This document shows, piece after piece, positions 41,901-51,079 of a DNA stretch of 64,000 bases. Source of the DNA: Pseudomonas brassicacearum. Its GTDB lineage: Bacteria > Pseudomonadota > Gammaproteobacteria > Pseudomonadales > Pseudomonadaceae. The position numbers were made by a program, and so were the translations under genes. The stretch is from contig NZ_MOBJ01000007.1 in NCBI RefSeq assembly GCF_003732225.1, positions 203,333 through 267,332 of the forward strand, written 5' to 3'. The notes under the pieces were generated by a model that was given only the letters and a program-made list of their open reading frames with translations, was not told where the DNA came from and did not search any database. The stretch's first letter is position 1; each line of letters opens with the position of its first letter.

Positions 41901-41912
41901 GAGTGGGAGTGA
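41901..41912 (+). repeat. Putative attachment core (copy 3)
   Basis: GAGTGGGAGTGA, identical over 12 bp to copy 2 and over 10 bp to the guaA terminus. Marks the distal end of the helicase module. Confidence 0.5.
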
Positions 41913-41952
41913 TCCCGCACAGGCCTTGATGGCTTGATTGCAGGTAACAAAG

Positions 41953-41987
41953 AAAGGCCGTGTGAACAGTGTTCACACGGCCTTTTT
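41953..41987 (-). terminator. Terminator of the toxin-like gene
   Basis: AAAGGCCGTGTGAAC-AGT-GTTCACACGGCCTTT, 15-bp stem with T/A runs on both sides, 6 bp beyond the stop codon of the minus-strand gene. Confidence 0.85.
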
Positions 41988-41992
41988 GCGTT

Positions 41993-44900
41993 TTAGACGC
42001 CGGGTAGTCGGACGGGAGTCATGCCCATTCTGTGCAGAGCTGAACTCAAGCCCTCTGTGGTTTCAAAGCGCCGACCGCTGATCTGCCAGGAATCGCGTTC
42101 GACGTAGTACCCAGCTGCATCATGGTGTATGGGCGTTCGGACGAGTGTTCCACGGGTGATGATGCCGTTGCTGGTGATGGCTCTGTTGGTGACGGTCCGG
42201 CTGCGATGAACCAGAAACGGTTCACCGGTACTGGTGCTGAGGGTGTACATGCCAGGCTTGGGCAGACCGTCTTCCAGCCTTTGCGCAAGGATCACGCTTT
42301 CAGGTGTTTTGATTTGCAGCAACAAGTCATTTTTGGCAAAGCCGGCTGCTTGCCCTGGGCGCGCCTCGTCGGCTACCCCCGGGTCGACCTTGATACCGCC
42401 GAGCTCATCCGGGCCCACACTTTCAATACGCAGCCCGATGCCGCCTTCAAGTTCGCTGATACCCGCCACGCCGGCATAGGTATTGGCGTGGCTGTTGCCG
42501 ACCAATGCCACCCAGCGATGCGCGCCTCTGGCCGTCTGGTCGGCGCCGATGACTTGGCGGGCGAAGAAATTCATCATTTTTTGCCGAAAATTAATATTTG
42601 CCCCCTGAATGCCGCTGCTGCGGTAACTGGCCAGACAGTCGATGGCCTGAACGCGGATATTATTTTTCTGTGCTGTTCTGACCACCTGCTCAAAGGTGAA
42701 TTGTTCGCTGGGGTCAGTCGAAAAACCGGCGTCAAGATCCTTGAGGTAGCTTTCCAGATCCTCGGACATCACCCCTGTCCGGTTGAACACGTCCAGGTCA
42801 GCTTGATGGAAATCGGTCAGAAGATGTTCCATGTACAGAGTTTTGACCTTTTGTTTGCGCAGCACGCTCATGTTCTCGACCAGAAACTGTTTACTGCCCA
42901 CGCTGTTATGACTTTCACCGATGACCAGGTTTTGTGAGCGCTTGAAAAGGGTCTTGATGATGTCCTTGAACTTTGCATTCGCGATGAACGATGGAATGGT
43001 CGGTCTGGGTGGCAGTTGCGGTTGCGAATAAAAGGTCACGGCGTCGTCGTGCAGTGTTCGGCGCAGTCTTTTGAAGGCATCGAACTCATCATCTGGGTTA
43101 TTTGGATTGACAAAGCCGTCCCTCAAGTCCCCCTTCATGGCCATACCCCTGGCCGCCTGTTTGAGGCCTGGCTTGAGCTCCTGCGGAACATCATATGCAG
43201 TCGCCGGCGCATCGAAGTCCGGAAGTGGCGGCTCGACCCTGGCAAATAGATCGGAAAACCTGCCTCCTCCCGCCAGACCGGGGCGTGTGAGGGGCACCCA
43301 TTCACCCAGCTCATTCAGGCGCACCGGAACGTTGCGGTAAAAGGAGTAAGGATTGACCGGGTCAATGATTGCCCAGGTCTTCAGTTCGTTGCTATAGCGC
43401 ACCAGGTAGAAACGGTCGTCTATGGCAATGTAGTTACCCCCTGTTTCAGGCTGATAGATACCTTGAAATTTGCCTTCGTCGCTGATTGGAGAGTAGCCGT
43501 CGAGAATCTCGTTGGTTTCAAAAGGGGCCAATATGTCGGCATCGCTCGGGCCGGATTCAATGGATTCGATGGGAGGATGGATTGTAGTGTCCGGCTCCTT
43601 CAGTTCCTCCTCGGACGTGAGTGCCTCTTGCGTTTCAGCCTCTGCTTCCGCTGCTTCGGCGAACTCGGCCGCCCCTCGTAAAAATGGCAAGTTGAACAGC
43701 ACATCCATGCTACCGAGAATGGCACCTGTGACAGCTGCCTTGCGCTCAGCCGGGGTAGTAGCGTTGATGGCTTGATCGATGTGCAGGCCGACATTGGCAA
43801 TACCCGCGCCAACGACAACCAGCGCTGCCGGCCATCCCGCCGCAGCCATTGGCCCAAAGACGCGGTTGAAGGCATTGAGGTAGCCGATCCATAGCTTTTT
43901 GCGCAACTCGCCATTGGAATGCAACAGGAAGGTCGCATCGCTGAGCATGCGGTCATGGGCGGACTGGCTTAAATGGGTGAACGCATCACCGGCAATTTTC
44001 TCGCCACGGTAGTGGAGCAAATGAAAGTTCGCGGCTTCATTGTCACTCGGTAAAACGTCATAGGCATGAGTGAGGCCGACATTTTCATACTCCGTGTTCT
44101 CCAGGAAATGAACGATCAGGCCAATGCCGGTGAAATTGGCGAGCTTGTGCCCCAGCGAAGTCGGCTTTTCCTGAAGAATGTCGCGCTCTTCCTGTTTGAA
44201 GTGCATGAGCATGCGCTCACGACCCTCTTCATCCTTGACCTCATTGACCAGCCATTCGTGCAGCTCCTTGACCTTGTTGAAGCAATGGAAACCTCTAGGT
44301 TCGCCCGGAACGTAGAGAATGTTCAGGGCACTGTCGTCAGTGATGCTGAGGATGTCCGTCGACACGAAGTGGTCAATGCAAAACTTGCGAATCGATAAAC
44401 CGCTGCCTGTGGGTGCCTCATCCAGCAGCATTTGCCGGGTGAGCGGTCTGCTCACATTACCGGCACAGGCCCTGAGCACCGTGGTGAAGTGTTCACGAGA
44501 CAAATGCCCGTTCTCATAGTCTTCAATGGCTTTGGCGATAAAGGTGCACTTGGCCAGCGCGCGGAAGTTGGCGCTGTGTTTTTCCCAGAACGTTGCGATG
44601 GCCGTCTTGTAGCGGTCACTGAAATTGATGTCCCAGAAGTCTTTCAGCACTTCGTTGGCGTGCAGGCGCACTTCGTTGGATTCGTCGTAATTATCGGCGT
44701 CCGCCCCCACACGGTAAAAGCCGCCGTAGAGGTCCAGCAGGTCGGCATTGTCCTGGTCGTGGACACTGAAACGCTGCATGACCAGTTGCGGGAAGGTCGC
44801 TGACTCGCTGGGTTTTTCAAACACATGCTGCCAGCCGGTAAAGGTCTTCGAGCTGCTTTGAGCGGCACGAAAACGGTGCCAGTAGATCTTGTCGGGTTCG

Positions 44901-45055
44901 ATATCGGTGATGTGGTGCCGGACGAGAATGTCTTTGGCGACCTGGTACGCCATGGCGTACATGTCGGGGCAATCGGCAACCAGATCAGGGATCAGTGACT
45001 TGAGTGCCAATGCATCGACGGCATTGGGCTGGGTGATGTCTGCGGTATCTTCCAT
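41993..45055 (-). CDS. Large toxin-like effector with Tiki/ChaN-type C-terminal domain
   Basis: 1020 aa from an ATG with AAGGAG 6 bp upstream; an in-frame ATG 36 bp earlier lacks this signal. Residues 1-400 are helical and resemble the N-terminal part of Pseudomonas dermonecrotic/membrane-targeted toxins. A hydrophobic region (about 401-455) and acidic linker follow. The C-terminal domain has LVIGESHNS (about 711-719), TLYMEH (739-744) and WVALVGNSHAN (848-858), the GExH / E / GxxH pattern of the Tiki-TraB-ChaN superfamily that includes the Pasteurella multocida toxin C2 domain. No signal peptide. Target unknown. Confidence 0.65.
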   Translation of the reverse strand: MEDTADITQPNAVDALALKSLIPDLVADCPDMYAMAYQVAKDILVRHHITDIEPDKIYWHRFRAAQSSSKTFTGWQHVFEKPSESATFPQLVMQRFSVHDQDNADLLDLYGGFYRVGADADNYDESNEVRLHANEVLKDFWDINFSDRYKTAIATFWEKHSANFRALAKCTFIAKAIEDYENGHLSREHFTTVLRACAGNVSRPLTRQMLLDEAPTGSGLSIRKFCIDHFVSTDILSITDDSALNILYVPGEPRGFHCFNKVKELHEWLVNEVKDEEGRERMLMHFKQEERDILQEKPTSLGHKLANFTGIGLIVHFLENTEYENVGLTHAYDVLPSDNEAANFHLLHYRGEKIAGDAFTHLSQSAHDRMLSDATFLLHSNGELRKKLWIGYLNAFNRVFGPMAAAGWPAALVVVGAGIANVGLHIDQAINATTPAERKAAVTGAILGSMDVLFNLPFLRGAAEFAEAAEAEAETQEALTSEEELKEPDTTIHPPIESIESGPSDADILAPFETNEILDGYSPISDEGKFQGIYQPETGGNYIAIDDRFYLVRYSNELKTWAIIDPVNPYSFYRNVPVRLNELGEWVPLTRPGLAGGGRFSDLFARVEPPLPDFDAPATAYDVPQELKPGLKQAARGMAMKGDLRDGFVNPNNPDDEFDAFKRLRRTLHDDAVTFYSQPQLPPRPTIPSFIANAKFKDIIKTLFKRSQNLVIGESHNSVGSKQFLVENMSVLRKQKVKTLYMEHLLTDFHQADLDVFNRTGVMSEDLESYLKDLDAGFSTDPSEQFTFEQVVRTAQKNNIRVQAIDCLASYRSSGIQGANINFRQKMMNFFARQVIGADQTARGAHRWVALVGNSHANTYAGVAGISELEGGIGLRIESVGPDELGGIKVDPGVADEARPGQAAGFAKNDLLLQIKTPESVILAQRLEDGLPKPGMYTLSTSTGEPFLVHRSRTVTNRAITSNGIITRGTLVRTPIHHDAAGYYVERDSWQISGRRFETTEGLSSALHRMGMTPVRLPGV

Positions 45056-45191
45056 GATGCGCTCCTTGAGAGGCGGTTGAGGGCCGCTCACTATCTCAAG
45101 GGCTATCGGTTCTATCTGTAAGACGCAGGGTAGCTGGCTGCGTGCAACGGCTGACAGATGAAGCAGGACATGGAGAGTGCCGGGGTAGGGT

Positions 45192-45896
45192 TCAGCGCCG
45201 TGCCACGTCCGAAAAATAGAACTTGTCCAGGGTGTGCCGCGACTCGGTGTACTCGAACTGGCGGCCGTCCTGCAAAAAGGTCTGGTTGCTGACCACGATC
45301 ACATGGCTCTGGCCGTCGAGGTCCAGATGCTGCTGGTCGTCCTTGCTGCGTGGCACCGCTTCGATGGTGCGTTGGGCGTAGCTGATCTGCAATTGCAGGG
45401 TCTGCTCGATGAAGGCGTAGATCGAGTGTTCGGCGATCTCGCGATTCAGCCCTGGAATCAGCTCGGCGACAAAGTGGTTGATGTCCAGAATCACCCTTTT
45501 GCCATCGATTCGACGCACGCGTTTGATCCGCGTGATCAGGCTGCCTTCTTCGGCTTTCAGGTGTTCGAGCAAGGCGCCTTGCAGGGGAATCTGCTCGAAC
45601 TCCACCACCTCGGTGCTGACGTCGTTGCCCAGCCTTGGGTAGGTTTCCTGAAAACTGACGATGCCGCCGAGCTGGAACTCGATCGGGTTGGTAGACAGCA
45701 CGAAGGTGCCTTTGCCGTGGACTTTCTGGGCGAAGCCGCGTTCCTGAAGCAGTTCGATAGCCTTGCGCACGGTGCCGCGACTGGCCTGGTAGCTGTCCAT
45801 CAATTCGGTTTCGGAAGGCAGCCGAGCGCCGCGTTCCAGACGTTCGGTCGTGATGCTGGCAAGCAGATCGCTGTAGATCTGGTTGTATTTACTCAT
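45192..45896 (-). CDS. treR: Trehalose operon repressor TreR (GntR family)
   Basis: 234 aa from the ATG at 45896 (MSKYNQIYSDLLASITTERL). N-terminal winged HTH with LPSETELMDSYQASRGTVRK, then a UTRA effector-binding domain. Family members bind trehalose-6-phosphate and release the operon. It is divergent from treP, and two palindromic operators lie between them (46171-46214). An upstream in-frame ATG is possible but gives no better RBS. Confidence 0.88.
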   Translation of the reverse strand: MSKYNQIYSDLLASITTERLERGARLPSETELMDSYQASRGTVRKAIELLQERGFAQKVHGKGTFVLSTNPIEFQLGGIVSFQETYPRLGNDVSTEVVEFEQIPLQGALLEHLKAEEGSLITRIKRVRRIDGKRVILDINHFVAELIPGLNREIAEHSIYAFIEQTLQLQISYAQRTIEAVPRSKDDQQHLDLDGQSHVIVVSNQTFLQDGRQFEYTESRHTLDKFYFSDVARR

Positions 45897-45980
45897 GGTA
45901 ATGGCTGCGTTGTGCACAAGGCAGGAACCTTAAGGGCAGAGGTGGGGTTTGTCCATTTAGCGTTGAAATACGCACCCCCC

Positions 45981-46111
45981 GTAGCAGCTGGCGAAGCCTG
46001 CGTTCGGCTGCGCAGCAGTCGTAAACCCGGCATACGCGGTTTACCTGGAAGACCGAAGTAGCTTATTTCACGACCGCTACGCGGCCGAACGCAGGCTTCG
46101 CCAGCTGCTAC
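45981..46111. repeat. REP-like inverted repeat, type C
   Basis: GTAGCAGCTGGCGAAGCCTG is mirrored by CAGGCTTCGCCAGCTGCTAC 91 bp on, with further nested complementarity (GAACGCAGG). A second unit of this type lies at 50896-51027, at the other side of treP-treC-porin. Confidence 0.75.
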
Positions 46112-46170
46112 GGGTAGAGGATCTATGTCGGAAATATGGCCGCTGGTCGGCTGCTCATTAAACAAATTCA

Positions 46171-46214
46171 AACTCGTCTGTACGAGTTGTTGCAATAACT
46201 CGTACAGACGAGTA
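46171..46214. promoter_or_regulatory. Two TreR operator palindromes
   Basis: AACTCGTCTGTACGAGTT (46171-46188) and AACTCGTACAGACGAGTA (46197-46214), inverted relative to each other and 8 bp apart. The ACTCGT...ACGAGT dyad fits a GntR/HutC-type operator. Confidence 0.65.
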
Positions 46215-46267
46215 CTTTTCGCTTCGGCATGCTGCCAACAACAAAAAAACACAGTGGATGAAAAAGC

Positions 46268-47710
46268 ATGAGCCACGATTACGCGACTATCGCCAGCGAG
46301 CTGCTTCAGAGCCTCGGTGGTGCTGACAACCTTGAACAGGCCGCACATTGCGTCACGCGCCTGCGCCTGGCCCTCAAAGACCCACGCCTGGTCGACAGCG
46401 CGACGCTGAATCAGATCGACCTGGTCAAAGGATCGTTTTTCACCGGCGGCCTGTTTCAGGTGGTCATCGGTCCCGGCGAGGTCGAGAAGGTCTACGCCGC
46501 ACTGCGCGAGCAGACCGGTCTCGCCGCGTCGACCATCGCCGACGTGAAACAAAAGGGTGCCGACAAGACAAACGCGATACAGCGGCTGGTGCGGGTGTTC
46601 TCCGATGTGTTCATGCCGATTCTCCCGGCGCTGATCATTGCCGGTCTGCTGATGGGCGTGAACAACCTGATCGGCGCCAAAGGCATGTTCATTGCCGGCA
46701 AGACCTTGCTTGAGGCCTACCCGACGCTGGACGGTGTCTGGAGCCTGATCAACCTGATGGCCAACACCTCGTTCGTGTTCCTTCCGGCGCTGGTCGGCTG
46801 GTCGGCAGCCAAGCGTTTTGGCGGCAGTGAAATCCTTGGCATCGTGCTCGGCCTGATGCTGGTTCACCCGGACCTGCTCAACGCCTGGAACTACGGCAAA
46901 GCGGTGGCCGGGCTGGACGGCCAGAGCCTGCCGTACTTCGATATTTTCGGCTGGTTCAAGATCGAGAAGGTCGGTTATCAGGGGCAGATCCTGCCGATCC
47001 TGATGGCTGCCTACGTCATGAGCGTCATTGAAAAATGGCTGCGGGCACGAGTGCCGAACGCCATTCAACTGCTGGTGGTGCCGATTACCACCATCGTTGT
47101 GACCGGGGTGCTGGCGCTGGCGGTGATCGGCCCGGTGACCCGTCACCTGGGGATTCTGATCACCGAAGGCGTGGTGACCTTGTTCGAACTGGCGCCGATG
47201 GTTGGCGGGGCGATTTTCGGGCTGCTCTATGCGCCGCTGGTGATCACCGGCATGCACCACATGTTCCTTGCGGTGGACCTGCAGTTGATCTCGACGCAGG
47301 GCGGCACGTTCATCTGGCCGATGATCGTCATGTCCAACCTCGCCCAGGGCAGCGCGGCACTCGGGGTGTTCTACATGACCCGCAGCGCGCGGGATAAAAG
47401 CATGGCCTCGACCTCGGCGATTTCCGCCTATTTCGGCATCACCGAACCGGCCATGTTCGGCGTCAACCTGCGCTACAAGTTTCCGTTCTACGCAGCCCTG
47501 ATCGGCTCGGCGCTGGGCTGCATGTTCCTGTCGCTGAACAAGGTTCAGGCCTCGGCGATCGGTGTTGGTGGCTTGCCCGGTTTCATCTCGATCATCCCGC
47601 AGTACATTCCGATGTTCGTGATCGGGATGGTCATCGCCATGGTCGTGCCGTTCGTTCTGACCTGTGGCTTGAGCATGAAGATTGTTCGGCCCGGGTATCG
47701 AGTCGCCTGA
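46268..47710 (+). CDS. treP: PTS trehalose-specific EIIBC component TreP
   Basis: 480 aa inner-membrane permease that imports trehalose as trehalose-6-phosphate. N-terminal EIIB domain with phosphorylation Cys28 (AHCVTRLRLALKDP), then an EIIC domain with about ten TM helices from residue 105, including the conserved ITEPAMFGVNLRYKFPF. No EIIA domain is present; it must come from another protein, most likely the EIIA-HPr-EI fusion at 51080. Confidence 0.93.
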   Translation: MSHDYATIASELLQSLGGADNLEQAAHCVTRLRLALKDPRLVDSATLNQIDLVKGSFFTGGLFQVVIGPGEVEKVYAALREQTGLAASTIADVKQKGADKTNAIQRLVRVFSDVFMPILPALIIAGLLMGVNNLIGAKGMFIAGKTLLEAYPTLDGVWSLINLMANTSFVFLPALVGWSAAKRFGGSEILGIVLGLMLVHPDLLNAWNYGKAVAGLDGQSLPYFDIFGWFKIEKVGYQGQILPILMAAYVMSVIEKWLRARVPNAIQLLVVPITTIVVTGVLALAVIGPVTRHLGILITEGVVTLFELAPMVGGAIFGLLYAPLVITGMHHMFLAVDLQLISTQGGTFIWPMIVMSNLAQGSAALGVFYMTRSARDKSMASTSAISAYFGITEPAMFGVNLRYKFPFYAALIGSALGCMFLSLNKVQASAIGVGGLPGFISIIPQYIPMFVIGMVIAMVVPFVLTCGLSMKIVRPGYRVA

Positions 47711-47718
47711 TAGATCGC

Positions 47719-47785
47719 TATCGCGAGCAAGCTCGCTCCCACATTGGAATGCGATCAACTGTGGGAGCGAGCTTGCTCGCGATGA
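47719..47785. repeat. REP pair (BIME), type A
   Basis: Close inverted pair of the GCGAGCAAGCTCGCTCCCAC family between treP and treC; may stabilise the upstream transcript. Confidence 0.8.
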
Positions 47786-47827
47786 GGCCCTCAGGGCCAG
47801 TACAAAACCAATTGAAGGAATTGCGCC

Positions 47828-49477
47828 ATGCAAGACTGGCAGCGTTCGGTGATCTACCAGATCTACCCGAAGAGTTTTCACAGCCACGCCGGCAACGCCA
47901 CGGGTGATCTGCTCGGGGTGGTGGCCAAGCTCGATTACCTGCAATGGCTGGGTGTCGATTGTCTGTGGATCACCCCGTTCCTGCGCTCGCCGCAACGCGA
48001 CAACGGCTACGACATCAGCGACTACTACGCCATCGACCCGAGCTACGGGACCATGGCTGACTGCGAGTTGCTGATCGCCGAAGCCGCCAAGCGTGGGATC
48101 AAGCTGATGCTCGATATCGTGGTCAACCACACTTCCATCGAGCACACCTGGTTTCAGCAAGCGCGCAGTAGCCTCGACAACCCGTACCGTGACTTTTACA
48201 TCTGGCGCGATCAGCCGAATAACTGGGAGTCGAAGTTCGGCGGTTCGGCCTGGGAGTACGAGGCGCAAACCGGTCAGTACTTTCTGCACCTGTTCGACCA
48301 CACCCAGGCCGACCTGAACTGGGACAACCCGCAGGTGCGCGCTGAAGTCTTCAAGCTGATGCGCTTCTGGCGTGACAAGGGTGTGGGTGGTTTCCGTCTG
48401 GACGTGATCAACCTGATCTCCAAACCGGCGGACTTCCCTGAGGACAACACAGACGGCCGGCGCTTCTACACCGACGGCCCGAACGTGCACGAGTACTTGC
48501 AGGAAATGCACCGCGAAGTGTTCGAAGGCCATGACCTGATCAATGTCGGCGAGATGTCTTCCACCAGCCTTGAGCATTGCATCCGCTATTCGCGGCCGGA
48601 CTCCAAAGAACTGTCGATGACCTTCAACTTTCATCACCTGAAGGTCGATTACCCGAACATGCAGAAGTGGGTTCGCGCCGACTTCGACTTCCTCGAGCTC
48701 AAGCGCATCCTTTCCGACTGGCAGACCGGGATGCAGGCTGGTGGCGGCTGGAATGCGCTGTTCTGGTGTAACCACGATCAGCCGCGCGTGGTGTCGCGGT
48801 TTGGCGATGACGGCGAACACCGTGTGGTCTCGGCGAAGATGCTCGGCACCGCGCTGCACTTTCTGCAGGGCACACCGTTCATCTATCAGGGTGAAGAGTT
48901 GGGCATGACCAATCCGGGCTTCGAGAGCATCGAGCAGTACCGCGATGTCGAGACCTTGAACATCTACCGCCTCAAGCGCGAGGCGGGCGAGTCCGCGGTG
49001 TCGAGCATGGCCGCGATCATGCAGAAATCCCGCGACAACAGTCGCACCCCGATGCACTGGAATGCGCAACCGAATGCCGGTTTCAGCAGTGCCGAGCCGT
49101 GGATCGGCGTACCGGCCAACGCCACGCAGATCAACGTCGAAAACCAACTCGACGACACGACTTCGGTGCTGCACCACTATCGTCAGTTGATTGCCTTGCG
49201 CCGCAGCGAACCGCTGATTCAGGACGGCGTGTATCGCCAGCTCTTGCCCACGCACCCGCAGGTCTGGGTGTATCTGCGTGAAGGCCAAGGCGAGCGTCTG
49301 CTGGTGGTGAATAACTTCTACGGCACGGCGTGTGAAGTCGAGCTGCCGGAACGGGTGATCACCGACTGCATGTTGCAACGCCTGGTGATCAGCAACTACC
49401 CGGATTGTGAGGTGCGCAATCAGCAGCTGTTCCTGCGGCCTTATGAGTCGTTCGTCCTGCACCTGACCGACCACTAA
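47828..49477 (+). CDS. treC: Trehalose-6-phosphate hydrolase (alpha,alpha-phosphotrehalase)
   Basis: A 549-aa GH13 enzyme that splits trehalose-6-phosphate into glucose and glucose-6-phosphate in the cytoplasm. Conserved regions DIVVNHTSIEH, GGFRLDVINLISK (nucleophile Asp), NVGEMSSTS (acid/base Glu) and CNHDQPRVVSRFGDD are intact. GAAGGAATTGCG precedes the ATG. Oligo-1,6-glucosidases are close relatives, but the treR-treP context decides. Confidence 0.92.
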   Translation: MQDWQRSVIYQIYPKSFHSHAGNATGDLLGVVAKLDYLQWLGVDCLWITPFLRSPQRDNGYDISDYYAIDPSYGTMADCELLIAEAAKRGIKLMLDIVVNHTSIEHTWFQQARSSLDNPYRDFYIWRDQPNNWESKFGGSAWEYEAQTGQYFLHLFDHTQADLNWDNPQVRAEVFKLMRFWRDKGVGGFRLDVINLISKPADFPEDNTDGRRFYTDGPNVHEYLQEMHREVFEGHDLINVGEMSSTSLEHCIRYSRPDSKELSMTFNFHHLKVDYPNMQKWVRADFDFLELKRILSDWQTGMQAGGGWNALFWCNHDQPRVVSRFGDDGEHRVVSAKMLGTALHFLQGTPFIYQGEELGMTNPGFESIEQYRDVETLNIYRLKREAGESAVSSMAAIMQKSRDNSRTPMHWNAQPNAGFSSAEPWIGVPANATQINVENQLDDTTSVLHHYRQLIALRRSEPLIQDGVYRQLLPTHPQVWVYLREGQGERLLVVNNFYGTACEVELPERVITDCMLQRLVISNYPDCEVRNQQLFLRPYESFVLHLTDH

Positions 49478-49496
49478 AAAACACGCTCCTTCTTTC

Positions 49497-49580
49497 GTAG
49501 GAGCTGCCGCAGGCTGCGATCTTTTCGGTTTCTGTAAGGACGCCAAAGATCAAAAGATCGCAGGCTGCGCCAGCTCCTAC
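49497..49580. repeat. REP pair (BIME), type B
   Basis: Inverted pair of the GTAGGAGCTGCCGCAGGCTG family between treC and the porin gene. Confidence 0.8.
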
Positions 49581-49598
49581 GGGGATTGTTCCGCCTGA

Positions 49599-50861
<1,263 letters not shown>

Positions 50862-50895
50862 GTACGGTAATTAGCTGCAGGCTCAACTCGCTTTC

Positions 50896-51027
50896 GTAAC
50901 AGCTGCCGAAGGCTGCGTTCGGCTGCGAAGCAGTCGTAAAATCAGGCACTACGGTGATTCAGGTAGACCGAGGGTGCAGGATTCACGACTGCTACGCAGC
51001 CGAACGCAGGCTGCGCCAGCTGCTACG
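50896..51027. repeat. REP-like inverted repeat, type C
   Basis: GTAACAGCTGCCGAAGGCTG...GTTCGGCTGCGAAGCAGTCG mirrored by CGACTGCTACGCAGCCGAAC...CTGCGCCAGCTGCTAC. Long composite palindrome between the porin and PTS fusion genes. Confidence 0.75.
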
Positions 51028-51079
51028 GAGTGTTGTGCTGCTCAATGTATCTACACAGAACAAAACTGCAGGTGAAGTC

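Larger units (their letters stand above)
45897..46267. other. treR-treP divergent regulatory region
   Basis: Contains a type C inverted repeat (45981-46111) and two TreR-type palindromes; promoters of both genes must lie here. No gene. Confidence 0.6.

Noticed and set aside
45893..49546. 1217-codon open frame on the minus strand across treP and treC
   Set aside because: It lies antisense to two genes with intact catalytic motifs and reads through REP elements (RASSLPQ-like peptides); a codon-bias artefact of GC-rich DNA.
50954..51079. Upstream extension of the PTS fusion protein
   Set aside because: The extra residues come from a type C palindrome; the EIIA domain begins directly after the ATG at 51080.
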